Origin: Eleusine coracana subsp. coracana
Taxonomy: Eukaryota > Streptophyta > Magnoliopsida > Poales > Poaceae
Direction: 5' to 3'
Length of the DNA stretch: 64,000 nt
NCBI GenBank assembly: GCA_032690845.1
Contig: CM064430.1
Coordinates: 44,799,882-44,863,881 of the forward strand
The position numbers were made by a program, and so were the translations under genes. Shown piece after piece: positions 11,326-23,012 of this stretch. Positions within the stretch are counted from its first letter, which is position 1; each line of letters opens with the position of its first letter. The notes beneath the pieces are model-generated. The model had not been told where the DNA came from. It was given only the letters and a program-made list of their open reading frames with translations, and made no database searches.

Positions 11326-11368
11326 CCACAGAACTCAAAAGCGAAAGGGGCCCTTGCCAGTTGCAGCC

Positions 11369-14300
11369 ATGGAGTGCGCGGCGAGGGGGCTGGCCACAGA
11401 CCTGTGCGCCGATGGCGCACACCGGCGATGCGGAAGCTGCGGGGCTGTTGCCTACTGCTCCCGCGCCCATCAGGTATCTCCTAAAATTCTATTTTCTCTT
11501 CATGAGCTCCAACAATGGTGCTACCGCGCTAGACGTATCCTTAGGAATGCCAAGCGCTCGCGGGTGGATCGGTCGGCAGAAGCAGGTGATTTTCCGGCCA
11601 CCCCGCGTTGGAGCGCAGCGTCCGATTAATACGGTGCCAGGGGACGTCTCTCCCCTTGGTCTAGTTTTTCTTGACGTATCTTTAGAAACCAAATTAAAGG
11701 ATGGTGAGCGTAAAAGGGTAGCGACCTGGATCTATCGAAGTCTGGGAGCGTTTCGAGTTTGAGGCTTTTGTGGGATTGGAGTCGATGGTGGATTGGTTGT
11801 GTAAGGCTATCTCCAACCCTGGAGGAGACCTAAAACCTAAAATAGGGTGATACAGTGGTAGAAGAACACCATCCAAAAACCTTGGTCTCCAACAAAAGAT
11901 CCAAAATGCGTCAAGTGACAGCAGGGGAGGTCACAGGACGGAGTAACAGTGCCGTCCGGTGCGCTGTGAAGGTCACCGGACGGAGTAATAGTGTCGTCCT
12001 GTGACCTTGAGCGCCAGCTGGAGCTCGTGCGGGCGGCGGTGGAGGAGGTTGAGCGCCGAGAGGCCCGGATCTTGGACAGCCACCTACTCCGTCACCGCCG
12101 CGGCCTTCTCCTGCCCTGGCCGCCTCCCCCGCCGCTGCCCCCGTCTCTCGCGCGCCTCAATCATTTGGGTCGTGAGCGAGCTGCTCTATTTTTGTGTCGC
12201 AAGTGAGTTGCCTCCCAAACTGGGTCTTCCGAATAGGTCTTCCGTTGAAGACGTGATTTGGTCACCGGATGCGTCTCCCATTGGAGATAGCTTAAGGCTA
12301 TCTCCAACGGATGGCCTATATGGCCACCCAAACCCAAAATGGGTTCTAAAACATGAAAAAACAGTCTCCAACAGACTACCCATTTTGTAATGGTCCAGCA
12401 AAAACAAACACACACTGGGTGATTAAATCCCTCAAGTCTGGGATGCTCTGGAGCATATCTGTGCTTGCGCTCGGGCTCTTGTTCTGGACAAACCGCAGAT
12501 GAACTAGATGAAGTTTTGAACTTATCTTTAGTATGGAGTATTTTCCCAAACTGCTGAAGTTTCACGCAGGGCCAGTATTGGATCCTTCAAATTTCTGGAA
12601 ATCATTTTTAGGCTAGTGGTTCAGGTAGTTGTACATTTAATAGTTGCTCTGACTCTGGATGGTTACAGTTTTAAAAATGGACCTAAACATACATCTTTTC
12701 TTTACCTTCATCCAGCAGGATTTTTCTTTTTTTTTTGGAAATTTCATCAAACAGGATACTTATTAGAAGTTAATTGGTTGGTACCAATGCTAATGAAGCT
12801 AGAATCCACTTTTACCCTACCCAAAGGTTCCTGTGATGGCATTCCACCATGTTTCATTTTTAGCAGATTTCGTAGCTTATGTATGGGGTGCATAAGAGTT
12901 GCTATTTGGATGTTGTCATCAATCCCCTTTCCTTAAAGTACTTGAAGCTTTCTACCTTGTTTGTAACTACTGATTAGGCTATAGCGTGGTACTGGGAATT
13001 GTATCCTTGACTCCTTCTGCAGTTTTAATTAGTGTATGTTGTTTCTTGATTTTGTCAATGCCAAAGTGTTTTGAGGGACAGATTTTATTTGTTTTGTTTC
13101 CCATGCATATTTATATTCTTCTTTTACATTTGTCTTCTTCACTCTACCACATTGTTTGCAGATTTTACATTGGAGAGTTCACAAAGGTGAATGTGAAAGG
13201 CTTGCAAAACAAATGAGCCACATAGATATGCTGAGCCAATTTCCGTTCACCTTCTCCATGGAACCTCTTGAACAGGTTGTTTTCTGATTTTATCTTTGGC
13301 GATTTGCATTTTTCTCCTTGTGAAGTAATGCATAGCATGTTGTTTTCTTTCAAATTTAGATCTTTTCGTTGAAGTATGGCTTTTATGTTAACTTTCTGAA
13401 ACGAATTGAATGGTTTTATTCAGCATGAACTTCCATTGCCTTACATCCTATTCCACACTGTTGTCCTCACAATTTTTTCTTGCTTTAGAATCATTCATTC
13501 CCAATAAGGTGCTACTTTTTACAATCAATGAAACTTCACCAAAAAGGACTCTGGAAACCAGAATGTATGTGTGGCCCTGAGGTTGCTTCGTTGGACGACT
13601 TAAGGTTTCCTTTCTCTCAAACCTTAAACACCATTTACCATTAATCCATTATGCCTTGTTACCCTTTTGCGAGAGACGCACTTCACATTTTCATTTATTT
13701 TCTTTCTTTTTTTTCTTTTCCTTGTTATCCTTTTGCGAGAGACGCACTTTACACATGGTCATCCTATTTGATATTCAGCATGGTATCAATGTAGGCTACT
13801 AGGCTCTTACATGTTTAAGAAAACAAACTTAATTATCATCATAAACTACTTAGCAGTAAAGTGATATATCTTATTATCACGTGACAGTTATACATGTATT
13901 TGGTGTTTGAAACGAAGTGACACAATACTGCTGTGATTTTTTTTTTTTGGATCAGAACATGTCCTTAGACGCCTAAATTCAATTTCACATTCTCACCTTA
14001 AGTGCTTTTTAAGTGATCAGCTGTAGTAGGCTTTGTAATTTCAACCAAAAACATGGTGCACTTGTCATCAGTTTTGTCATGATATGGGACAAATCTGCAT
14101 AGTCGTAATTGGTAGCTTTATGCTTCTCTCTCATTTACCTTATGATAAACTGCTGTCGTAAATATTTTCTTCAGTATTTTAATATACCTTATTACACAAA
14201 CTATTTACATGAATTTAGTTCCTTTTGTTTCTCTTATTTACTCTCAGCAAATGTTGCAATTTCTTATGCTGCCTCTGAATATGGAACAGCAATGCAGCTG

Positions 14301-17300
14301 AATGGAACTTGAAAAGCTCCCTCTGCCCTTGTATAGGTGCATTACTTTGTATATTGAGGTTGCTAGAAGTTTATCTCACTCTAATTAAACATTTCACTTT
14401 CCCTATGTGCAAATCAGAGCCTGAGAATCTTGTTCCCATATCCCTATCAAGTTGGAAAGACTATTATCATTGGAGATCCCTTCCGTTGGATTCACCTGTT
14501 GCAGTTGTACTTCATTGGGTATGTGAATTCTTACATAAACACTAGTTTTGAAAATCATTATTCATCTGGTATCGTACTTTTTATTCCAATATCGTTTGTG
14601 TGAGCTTTATGCCCTGAATATGCTACAAATGATAATTGGCAAAAGAAAACATGAGTATTTTGACATGGGCTTTCTAAAGTAAATAGGATAACAGGAAGAA
14701 ACCAGTTAGTCGCCTTCACTCTATAGGTTCTGACTAGACTTTTTGGGTTTCTTCTTCTCTGATTACAATTGAGGAAATGGATAGGCAACCTTCTAACAAT
14801 ATAGGCTAACTAGGGGTTTTCATCCACGGTTTGAAGACACTGGCAACAAAATTAGCAGGCAGCAAGAGCTGTTGGGTTACTGTTCACCCTCCACAGTTAC
14901 TGTTGCCTCACAGGTGTGACACATGTTGCTGATTTGACCTCTGGTTTACTCAAACTATCAATGAGCATTCCTAATGCTAAACAAACAACCTCATCTCTAG
15001 CTTGATAACTAAGCAAACTAACAAACCGACTAACAGAGTCACGATTGGGCATCATCTGCACGCTAACTGTACCATTATGAAACAGCGTTCAGAAGAATAA
15101 GTTTCCATAATATTTAATTTGTTGTTCCTTTTGCAGGACATTGTTGATTACTTTGAATAAAGCAGTACAATACACTATCATGCATTTCAAAAAAAAAAAA
15201 ACAATACACTATCTTCTTCTAATATCTGTTGATTCATGTTGTTTGGCTGTTTCATTGTCAGTGGGATAAATTTTGCAGCCACTAACTATATATCATTGCC
15301 TTCAACTATCTCATTACCAAACCTCAAGGTCAAGCTTGGATACCCTGTGCATTCACTATTTAGGTGAAATTCTGTTGTGTGCAACTGCCTATAATTTTAG
15401 AGTAGTTGGTTTCTCCGCAAGCAACATCAGTAGACTACTATTCTTTATTCTTTCTTGTAGAATTCTTTAACATTGTGGAAATAAGTTTCTTGGCAACACT
15501 AATAACTAGTGATCCAGTATCTAACCGAAAATGGAGGATGTGAATCTGTTGCTTCAGAGCTATTTAGGATATTTACTTGTTACTCTATGCTAGGTGCCAT
15601 GGGTAGCTTGCTTTCTTTGCCAAATTTTGAAGTGCTGTTACACTTGAATACATCATCGACATTTGTTGTTGAAACTTTTTATCAGAAATCAGACTGTTTG
15701 GCATATACTGAATTTGACGCGAAAAGCAGGTCTCTTGGATTAACTTATTCTGCTTGTAAATGGTTGTTGGTCAATATTTGGGCACATACTATTGACTAGT
15801 ATGCAGTGTGATGATCATTTCATGAAACCTACCTTGCCTGAATGAATTTATTACTGAACAAGGAAATATTTGATTTCCATAGACTGTTATCATGCAGATC
15901 GCAGCAGGCAGTGGTACCTTTAGATATTATGCCATAGGATATATTTTTTTAGTGTTGTCCTTTTTCTTTTGGGAAAGAAGAAACTTAAGGTTGTATGATG
16001 TCTTAGAAGCTTAGGATTTATATGGTGATTTGCTTGGGATGGAGGATCAACAGTACATACCTAGTATACCATTTGTCAACTATGCCAACATTAGACAGTC
16101 TTTCTGTAAATCATTGTAGAAGCAGTCAAATATTTCCTGTCGACCTCTTTTTCTAAGTTACTGCCATTTGTAGCTGTTTGAGATATGATTGCAGTCACTG
16201 GTTTTCAAAATGTTCATAATTACTGTCTGTCTGAAGGGCCTGAGAAAGAGCTACTTCAGCTTGCGGTGTTTGGGGAATTGCGTGCGCTATTTCCCGGTGT
16301 CCATGTGCACATTGAACTTGTGGGTCCGGCAGTTCCTAAATCAAGGTTAGTAGCACAAGCCATTTTTATTTTGTGCTATGTTATGGATAGAGAAACTAAT
16401 GCATGTTCAAGAAAAAGAATGGATGGAGAAAATTTATCCACAGTTTGTGGTTTGTGGTTTCCTGGTCTTTGCCTGGCAGTTTAATGGGATTACATTACCA
16501 CCTAGTTTCTTTTGATAAATTAATAAAAATATACTGTTATCTTGGTTGAACAAGATTCTACATGTTAGTTTTCTACTATGCGCTCAAAAAATATAAGTGA
16601 TTTTGAGTTCATGCTCTTTTCCCTGTACTTATGTGATACCTTCTGACAGGGATGGTGAGGTTGTAAGCATATCAAGATATGCAAATTGTTGTGATGAGAG
16701 CTGCTGCTGTAAATCTTCTACTGGTTCTGAAGACTTGAATTGCAGTGCAGTGACACTCAGACTATGGAAAGGGTTCTACCATGAGAGATATAGTGATATA
16801 ATGAAGGTTTTATCTACAATATCCTTTTTGCTTGTGACAAATGAAGTTCCCCATTATATTACCAACATTGAGCATTTCCGTGATCAGAAGTCTAGATACA
16901 CCATTCTGTATTCAGAGGTGGCAGCTGCAAGTATTTATACGTACAAGTCCAGCTTGATTTAGAAGTTCTGAGATTTATATAGTGCATTGTTGTACCTGAA
17001 ATCTCTTCTTCTTTTTTTTTTACATTAACTATGGGGTATTCTGTTAGAGTGCTTTTCTTATTATGTTTTCAATAAGAAAGTGGTTAGGTATGTACAAGTA
17101 GAAGTGAGGTGAGGGAAAGAGAGTTGCCACGTCATCTTGAACTCCTTATTTATTATCCTAGTTTAACTGACGAGAGAGCTTCTGGAATGTTTAGACTGGC
17201 TAGCAATGTCATTTATGCCATAAAATGCAGTAATTCAAAAAAAAAAAAAAAAAAAAGAGTGCAATTGGAACTGTCTATAAATTATTTGGGGTATTATTGT

Positions 17301-18235
17301 AAGTATCTGTAATGTGTAGCAGCTCTGATTCCTGTATAGAAATGCTGTCTCTCCTCCATACAGTGTTTAGACCTCATTGGCTAACAATGCCACAAAATAC
17401 AGTAATTGACAAAAAAAAATGGCAATTAGAACTGTTTATAACATACTTGAGGTATTTTTAGTTGTGCATCTGTGATGTGTAGCAGCTCTTATTCCTTAAT
17501 AGAAATGTCTTCTCTTCCATAAAGGATTGGCTTGGCTCCTAAAACTTTTCCTCTTGATAGGACTCAAATCCGCACCTTATTTTTGCCCCAAATGCTGGCG
17601 TGGCTGCCTATTCTAGTTGGATGCCAACAATTGTAAGTATCTAGTTCGTAATTAACCTCTCATTTTTGTCCAAATATTAGTCTTCATCAAGTTAGTTGAT
17701 GCCTAAGCATGCACCGTGTCAAGTTGTTTGTCAAAGTAGCGTTACTCAATGTCCTAAAAATCTTACTCTATGATATATAGATAAAAAGAAAAGAAAAGAA
17801 AATCATGAAATGAAGTGGTCATCGGTCTCTGTAGTGCTGGGAACTATGCTACTGTAACTTTCAAGCATAATACTGTTTTTGCCTCAGATTAGTATTGTTC
17901 ATTAATATTTCTATTTCACTTCATTTGAAGGAACTAATCAGAGGAACTGGGATTCCTGCATTTTTTACGGACTTCTGTGAAGAAGCTGCACATCTAGCAT
18001 CTGGCTGCATAAGCTCCATAACTGGTCAACCCCTCAGAGTCCCGGTATCTGTTATATATCATTTGCCTTTGTCAAAAAAAAAAATCCTACTGTAGCTGCA
18101 GAGCACCAAATAAAGTTTTCATAAGTATCATCTCATTTACAGGTCCAGGTAAACCCTTTCAGGCAGCCAATTGCAGTAGACAACACTGCACTGTTCCTAC
18201 CATGCTACTCGAATTGCTTTGTTCTCGGGATGTAG
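11369..18235 (+). CDS. MYND zinc-finger protein, ZMYND15/MSS51-C-like
   Basis: Spliced model of eleven exons, all GT-AG: 11369-11473, 13162-13275, 13489-13604, 14290-14336, 14418-14518, 15279-15363, 16237-16345, 16650-16806, 17561-17632, 17931-18044, 18143-18235. It gives 370 residues. The ATG at 11369 is the first ATG in frame. Exons 1-2 form a MYND zinc finger (CGSCGAVAYCSRAHQ, then HWRVHKGEC), a protein-interaction module. The remainder (LWKPECMCG, WKDYYHWRSLPLDSPVAVVL, ELLQLAVFGELRALFPG, PHLIFAPNAGVAAYSSW, IPAFFTDFCEEA) matches the C-terminal region of plant MYND proteins related to ZMYND15/MSS51. The molecular function in plants is not established. Exon junctions were chosen by protein continuity. 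It converges with the ROPGEF gene. Confidence 0.85.
11803..12294. mobile_element. Harbinger-like or Pack-type element in MYND intron 1
   Basis: The left end GGCTATCTCCAACC (after TAA) and the right end GGAGATAGC (before TTAA) form a short terminal inverted repeat. The interior is unusually GC-rich around 11990-12180. It encodes a frame with coiled-coil-like heptads (LERQLELVRAAVEEVERRE) and a proline run, resembling a captured host exon. A second copy of the same terminus (GGCTATCTCCAACGG) starts right after, at 12296. The capture is inference; the source gene is not recognised. Confidence 0.45.
11929..12006. repeat. tandem hairpin units inside the intronic element
   Basis: Two related units each read GGACGGAGTAA(C/T)AGTG(C/T)CGTCC, a hairpin with GGACG/CGTCC ends. 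Together they are flanked by the perfect inverted pair GGTCACAGGACG and CGTCCTGTGACC. Confidence 0.7.
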
Positions 18236-19335
18236 AATTCTGATTTTGTATTCACATAAAGTATCGAGAAATTCATTGCTGAAAAGCAGTGATGTAACTT
18301 TCCAAAGAAGACAAGGCACTACAAAATCAATAAAATTTTCCCTGGGTGAAAACACTCTATATTCTCTGTAAGGTAACTGGCTTGTATGAGTCGGCACACT
18401 CGCTACTCTAGTCCTCCATATTGGGTTGAAGATTGTTGAAGGACATTGCAGTGAGGAAGATGACAAGTCTTCTTTCTTATAACATAATTGGATGGCATTT
18501 TGAATTTTTTTTAATATATTGGGACTTGGAGTTCAAGAAGATTGGATGCAGAAAACGTGAGGAATCTTTGGAGCGCTTGAAAGAGTTTTAACTGATTAAC
18601 TAATGTGCATTATATGGCACCCTCATGAACCAAGCTAAAAGTAGGGTTCTAAAAAACCAAAGTCAAGATGATACATACTCATCTGTTCTCATTTTGTTGT
18701 TGTTAGGACAAACTTCCTAGTTTGCACTAGCTGCTTTGTCCTACGATAAGAAAAAAAGAACGGAGGGAGTATGTTTTTTTGGCGGAGTTGCAGAAATACT
18801 ATTTTTGTTTTGAATCACATGAAGGGCAAGAAACAACTTCAGTTTATATTACATATTTCAGAAGGGGGATGAGGAGGGGGGGATATACAGGTAAGAGGAG
18901 ATATATACTGACATAATAAAAAATGTGAGTGAGGAAAGAGCAATCAACTATTTTCTTCTATATATTCCTCAAAAAAAGAACCAACTTCAGTTCAGAAGTG
19001 GCATAAATCATTTTGTCTTGTTCTTTATAATAACACTCCAAGCCCATGACACTCCCATAGTGGAAGGAAATAAACGCTTATTGTGCTGATTATGGTGAAC
19101 ATGTTGCTTCATGTAACAACAGAATACAACTGTGTAAAATTATTGTTGTGACTGTTTGGTCCCTCGAATAGGATCTACATGTGTAGTGAAGCTCTTATAC
19201 ATCCTTAAGTCTATGTCTACAAATCATCCTGTGTCAAAATAAAATTACACACCACTCCAGGATATTAATGAAGCCAATCACAAAGAATTCTACACAGCAT
19301 AATAACAAAGTTTTTTTTATGTCAGTTTATCATGT
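18236..19335. other. convergent intergenic region between MYND and ROPGEF genes
   Basis: Holds the 3' UTRs of both genes and a small Stowaway-like element (18678-18769). Several AATAAA-like words are present (18105, 19240), but no poly(A) site can be fixed. No other gene is seen. Confidence 0.6.
18678..18769. repeat. short Stowaway-like MITE
   Basis: The right end GAACGGAGGGAG followed by TA is the Stowaway terminus. The left end CTCATCTGTTCTC after TA is a degenerate match. Length is 92 bases; probably an internally deleted copy. Confidence 0.65.
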
Positions 19336-21439
19336 TCAGCGTTGGGGAGAGATCTGGGTGAACACCTGCTTCTGCATTCTTATCTTGTGCCCCCTTTTGG
19401 CATTTTCATCTGCAACAAGAACATCATCTATCCATGAGACTATATTATGGGCCAAACTTTCCAGTACTCTTGAGTAGCTCTCGAGTATTGCCTGCCCAAT
19501 ATCCTGTAAGGTAAAATGGTGATGCAAGAAGATTAGTATTATAATGCATTGTGGTTTTTCCACAATATCTTGGAACAGATGTTTTTACTGAAAGGCTAAA
19601 ACAGATTTGTTAGTATATGGTAGTTCTATTTGCATAAGCATCCATTAGCATATTGGTATGTTTCGTAGTGTGCACTTTTTTTTTCTGAAGAGGCAAATCT
19701 TTTACGGTAACAGGATAGATGAACATTCAATAATAACTTGAAATTTGCTTGTTTCATGTATATTGACGGTTTACCTTGTTGTACTGAATCTTGCTTGTAT
19801 CCAGGGTTGTCTGTGACAGGCCTGGAAACCTCTGCTTCAAGCACAGGAGAAGGCTCCTGGCCCTACTTGCAAGGACCAGATTCTTATCCCCGTCAGCATT
19901 CAGCTCGGTAACATTCTCCCATTTGGACACCACGTGTGTCGTGCTCGCTTTCCTTCGCCACACATACATAGCGGCCTCAACACGGTCAGCAATCTCAAGG
20001 GCCTCATGTTCCGAGCTCAAGTTGAGGAAATTGAGGAGGTGCTCAGGAGAGAACTGATCCCCTGAAGACATGTACCGGTATATGGCATCACCTACACCCA
20101 CCCTCCCACTCTGGAGTAACAGAAATATATCTATGAGACATTACTCTGTCAGGAATTAGAAGGGGTGCGTTTGGTCGGGCAACTGTATACCTTTGGAAGT
20201 GTCTCTAAGTATGACAATGGTACTTGCATTTCAGAAAGTATGCCACTGTTGATCTCCATGGCCATCTTGTGGATCTGGCTTGCTTGGTCCCTCTTTTGCT
20301 GCAGTTCACGGTGCATGCGATCTGAGAGGCCTGACTCGGGTACGCAAGGCTCAGGTAACCACCATTTGTCCTCACTGTGCTGGAACGACTTGTTTTCACT
20401 GAAGGATTGGTTTCTCCGGTCTGCATAACAGAACTCTGTCTGCTTCTCAAAGCTGTCCAATATGCCCTGCAAACAAAATTTCAGTTTTTATCACACATTA
20501 TACTACCAGATCCATTGTTTCAGAGCTCCAAGAATTATATTAATTGAGACTCACTAGGAGCATAGTTTCCAGCTTTTCAAGAGCAGGAAGATTCATCAGA
20601 ATATCTGATCTTGGTGAGGTTGCCATCACCTGTGAAAAATCACACAAACTTGTTCCTCAGCAAACGTGCCAAGGGAATGAGATTTATCAAGAATGTTTGT
20701 ATGTAGGGATGTTAATGGGATGATTGATGGCATTACATCGTGTGTGCTTCCATCGGGCATGGCCTGCACTGTCGGTGAGAATTCGACAATGTATTCGCAT
20801 ATGGAGAGGAGGCAATCCATCTCCCGGTTCCACATTGACCTCTTCTCAGGTGGCAGTGGCTCCAATTTGTGGCAAGTTCCAAACACAGTGGCTTCAGCCA
20901 TGAACAAGCAGAGCAAGTTAGCATACCACTCATGCATAAAAAGAAAGAATCCATTTGAATCTTCACAAAGATACCATAGAGGTTGGTGATGGCGTTGGAG
21001 ATGGCCACAGCAGTGCAGACACCTTTGCCGCTTCCTGACATGTCCTCACCAAGCAGCAACTTTGTGTACTTCTCCTTCATCAGCTCCATCTCTGGACAGA
21101 AAGGTCATCAAGCACCAGAAAAGAGCACTGGGGAATGCACATCAACTGAAACCCAGGTCGCCACCCGTTACCTTCGTCCTCCATTGTCTTCTCGTCGAGG
21201 GCTTGCTGGAGCTTCTTCATGCTCAGGTTGCCGCTCACAGACTGCGAGAGGCGTGACGCCGCTGCCGTCTTGGACGGCGTGCGGCTCAGGTTGTTGCTGC
21301 GGCCCCGCGGCGATGATCCGTGACGTTCCTGCTCGTCGCCGCTATCAGAGAAGGAGGCGACGCGGAACAGCGGCCGCACGTAGTCGCGGTCATAGCTGTG
21401 GCTGTGAACGCCGGGGAACCCAGAATTATTGTCGCTCAT
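19336..21439 (-). CDS. ROPGEF: ROP guanine nucleotide exchange factor (PRONE domain)
   Basis: Seven GT-AG exons on the minus strand: 21439-21172, 21091-20975, 20891-20737, 20629-20555, 20466-20191, 20110-19775, 19503-19336. They give 464 residues. The ATG at 21439 is the first in its frame. After a variable Ser-rich N terminus of about 80 residues, the PRONE catalytic region fills the rest: LLLGEDMSGSGKGVCTAVAI, LEPLPPEKRSMWNREMD, WWLPEPCVPESGLS, GDAIYRYM, LNLSSEHEALEIADRVEAA, SLLLCLKQRFPGLSQ and IQYNK-DIGQAILESYSRVLE. The family swaps GDP for GTP on ROP/RAC small GTPases at the plasma membrane and acts downstream of receptor-like kinases in polar growth. The C-terminal tail after PRONE is short. 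Which paralogue it is cannot be told from this window. Confidence 0.94.
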
Positions 21440-22341
21440 TGTTATGCTTGAGTTTGTTTTCGGTCCACGCCAGCCTTGGGCCTGCAGGAGAGATGAGTTG
21501 AGCAGCAAGAATTGGGATGGACCAAGAGCAGAGGCAGAAGCGTCTTGTATTCTTGCCTTATTGTCGTTTTGGTGATTTGGATCATGGTTGTCACTCTGTA
21601 GAGCAATCAATAATAAGGCATAGTTTGGCCTAGCTAGAGATAGGGCGTTTGAAGGATGTTAGTCAGCAATCTGCCCCCACATTACGGACATTTTAATTGC
21701 ATCCATCGTGCTAGTTCGTGCCTTTGCCAACTGTGTGTAAGGTACACAGGAAACGGAAAGCCATGGTAGTGGTAAATAGGCTCTAGGCATGTCACATTTC
21801 GTCCCAGTTTTGGTTGAACATTGCATAGGTATATGAAATAATTTCACATGAGCCATTGCAAAATCATTCAATCCTAAATATGCCACTCTCAGTGACACAA
21901 GTGGGCCCTATGTGTCGTTGAGACATCAGTGACATATATGGGATTGTGTGATTTTGCAATTGTCACTGTGAAATTGCTCCGCATACATTGTCATTTCTTC
22001 AATAAAAATAATATGATTCACCTCTTAAGAACAAAGTCTGTCAATAGAGGTGTCTCCAGAGGGTGATGAATAGGACTTGGCTTAATAATCTATATGGTTA
22101 TGTCAATTGGAGAAGCGGTGGCGAAGATGAGTAAAAGAATTCGATATTATCTTTGTTGTATTTTGCTTGACTTCCGAAGCCATTTATGTATGGGATATGT
22201 ACTTCTCAAAGTTTTGATAGTCTTTGTCTCTCATTGAAAAAACGACATCATGTTAATGCATGGATTATTGTTTCATAGTGAATCAATATAATATAACGTA
22301 TGTCTGGGAGTTGAAATCAAGGCATACATAGGGGCAGTATC
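21440..22341. other. upstream region of ROPGEF, no other gene
   Basis: The promoter and 5' UTR of the minus-strand ROPGEF gene must lie here. No unambiguous TATA box or second gene is visible. Confidence 0.5.
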
Positions 22342-23012
22342 AGGCTATTCTCAGTGGGGAGTTTCATTCCATCGTTTCCAAGACATGTCATCTAGAGTAT
22401 AAATAAAACATTTCTCTCCAATGTATAGTTTCATTTTTATTGTTTGCTAGGTTAATCATAGTATTTAATTGCTGCATAGTAATTAGTCAAAGTGCAAATG
22501 AAATGAAATAGTTGCTCTCAATGCTGTTTTATAATATTGGGAATAGTGTAGAGTCTTGGAAATAGTATATACCCAGTTTCATCTAGATAAAACTGGTTTC
22601 TTCTCACTCTTCATAATTATCTTACCACATCATTAAAAATGCTGATATGGCATATTATTTATTAAAAATAAAACTCTTATTGGGAGTAGATAGGAGTTTC
22701 ATTTTTATTAAATATGGTGTCACATAAGCAATTTTGATGACATGGCAAAAAAATTTATGGAGAGAGGGAAGTGGTTCCATCTAAACGAAACTGGGTATAC
22801 ACAGTTTCTAGATTTGAAACATCAAAAAACTAGCATTGGAGGAGAGTTGTTTCATTTCATCTTATGAGCAACCAATAAAAACTACATAGAATTAAGTGTC
22901 ATGAAACTTTAAAATGAAACTTATAACTTGTTTTATTTGTTATTTTAAATTATTTTGCATGACATGATATTCTTAGAAACATCAAAATGAAACCTCCCAT
23001 TAGCACTAGCCT
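22342..23012. repeat. MITE with TTTCAT-rich inverted ends
   Basis: The left end aggctattctcagtgggg-agtttcatt and the reverse complement of the right end aggctagtgctaatgggaggtttcatt pair over about 45 bases, continuing into cca(t)cgtttcc/ gatgtttct. The interior repeats 'gtttcatt' and 'agtttcatct'. The same family occurs at 52196-52530 and 53064-53455. Confidence 0.65.

Noticed and set aside
15134..15158. Alternative MYND exon beginning after TTTTGCAG with GACATTGTTGATTAC
   Set aside because: It reaches a stop after six codons and breaks the protein, whereas the acceptor at 15278 continues the family sequence in frame.
20165..21501. Plus-strand open frames across the ROPGEF exons
   Set aside because: Antisense shadows of conserved PRONE exons with no domain of their own.
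21440..21610. N-terminal extension of ROPGEF
   Set aside because: The open frame continues upstream but begins with TTG. The first ATG is at 21439.
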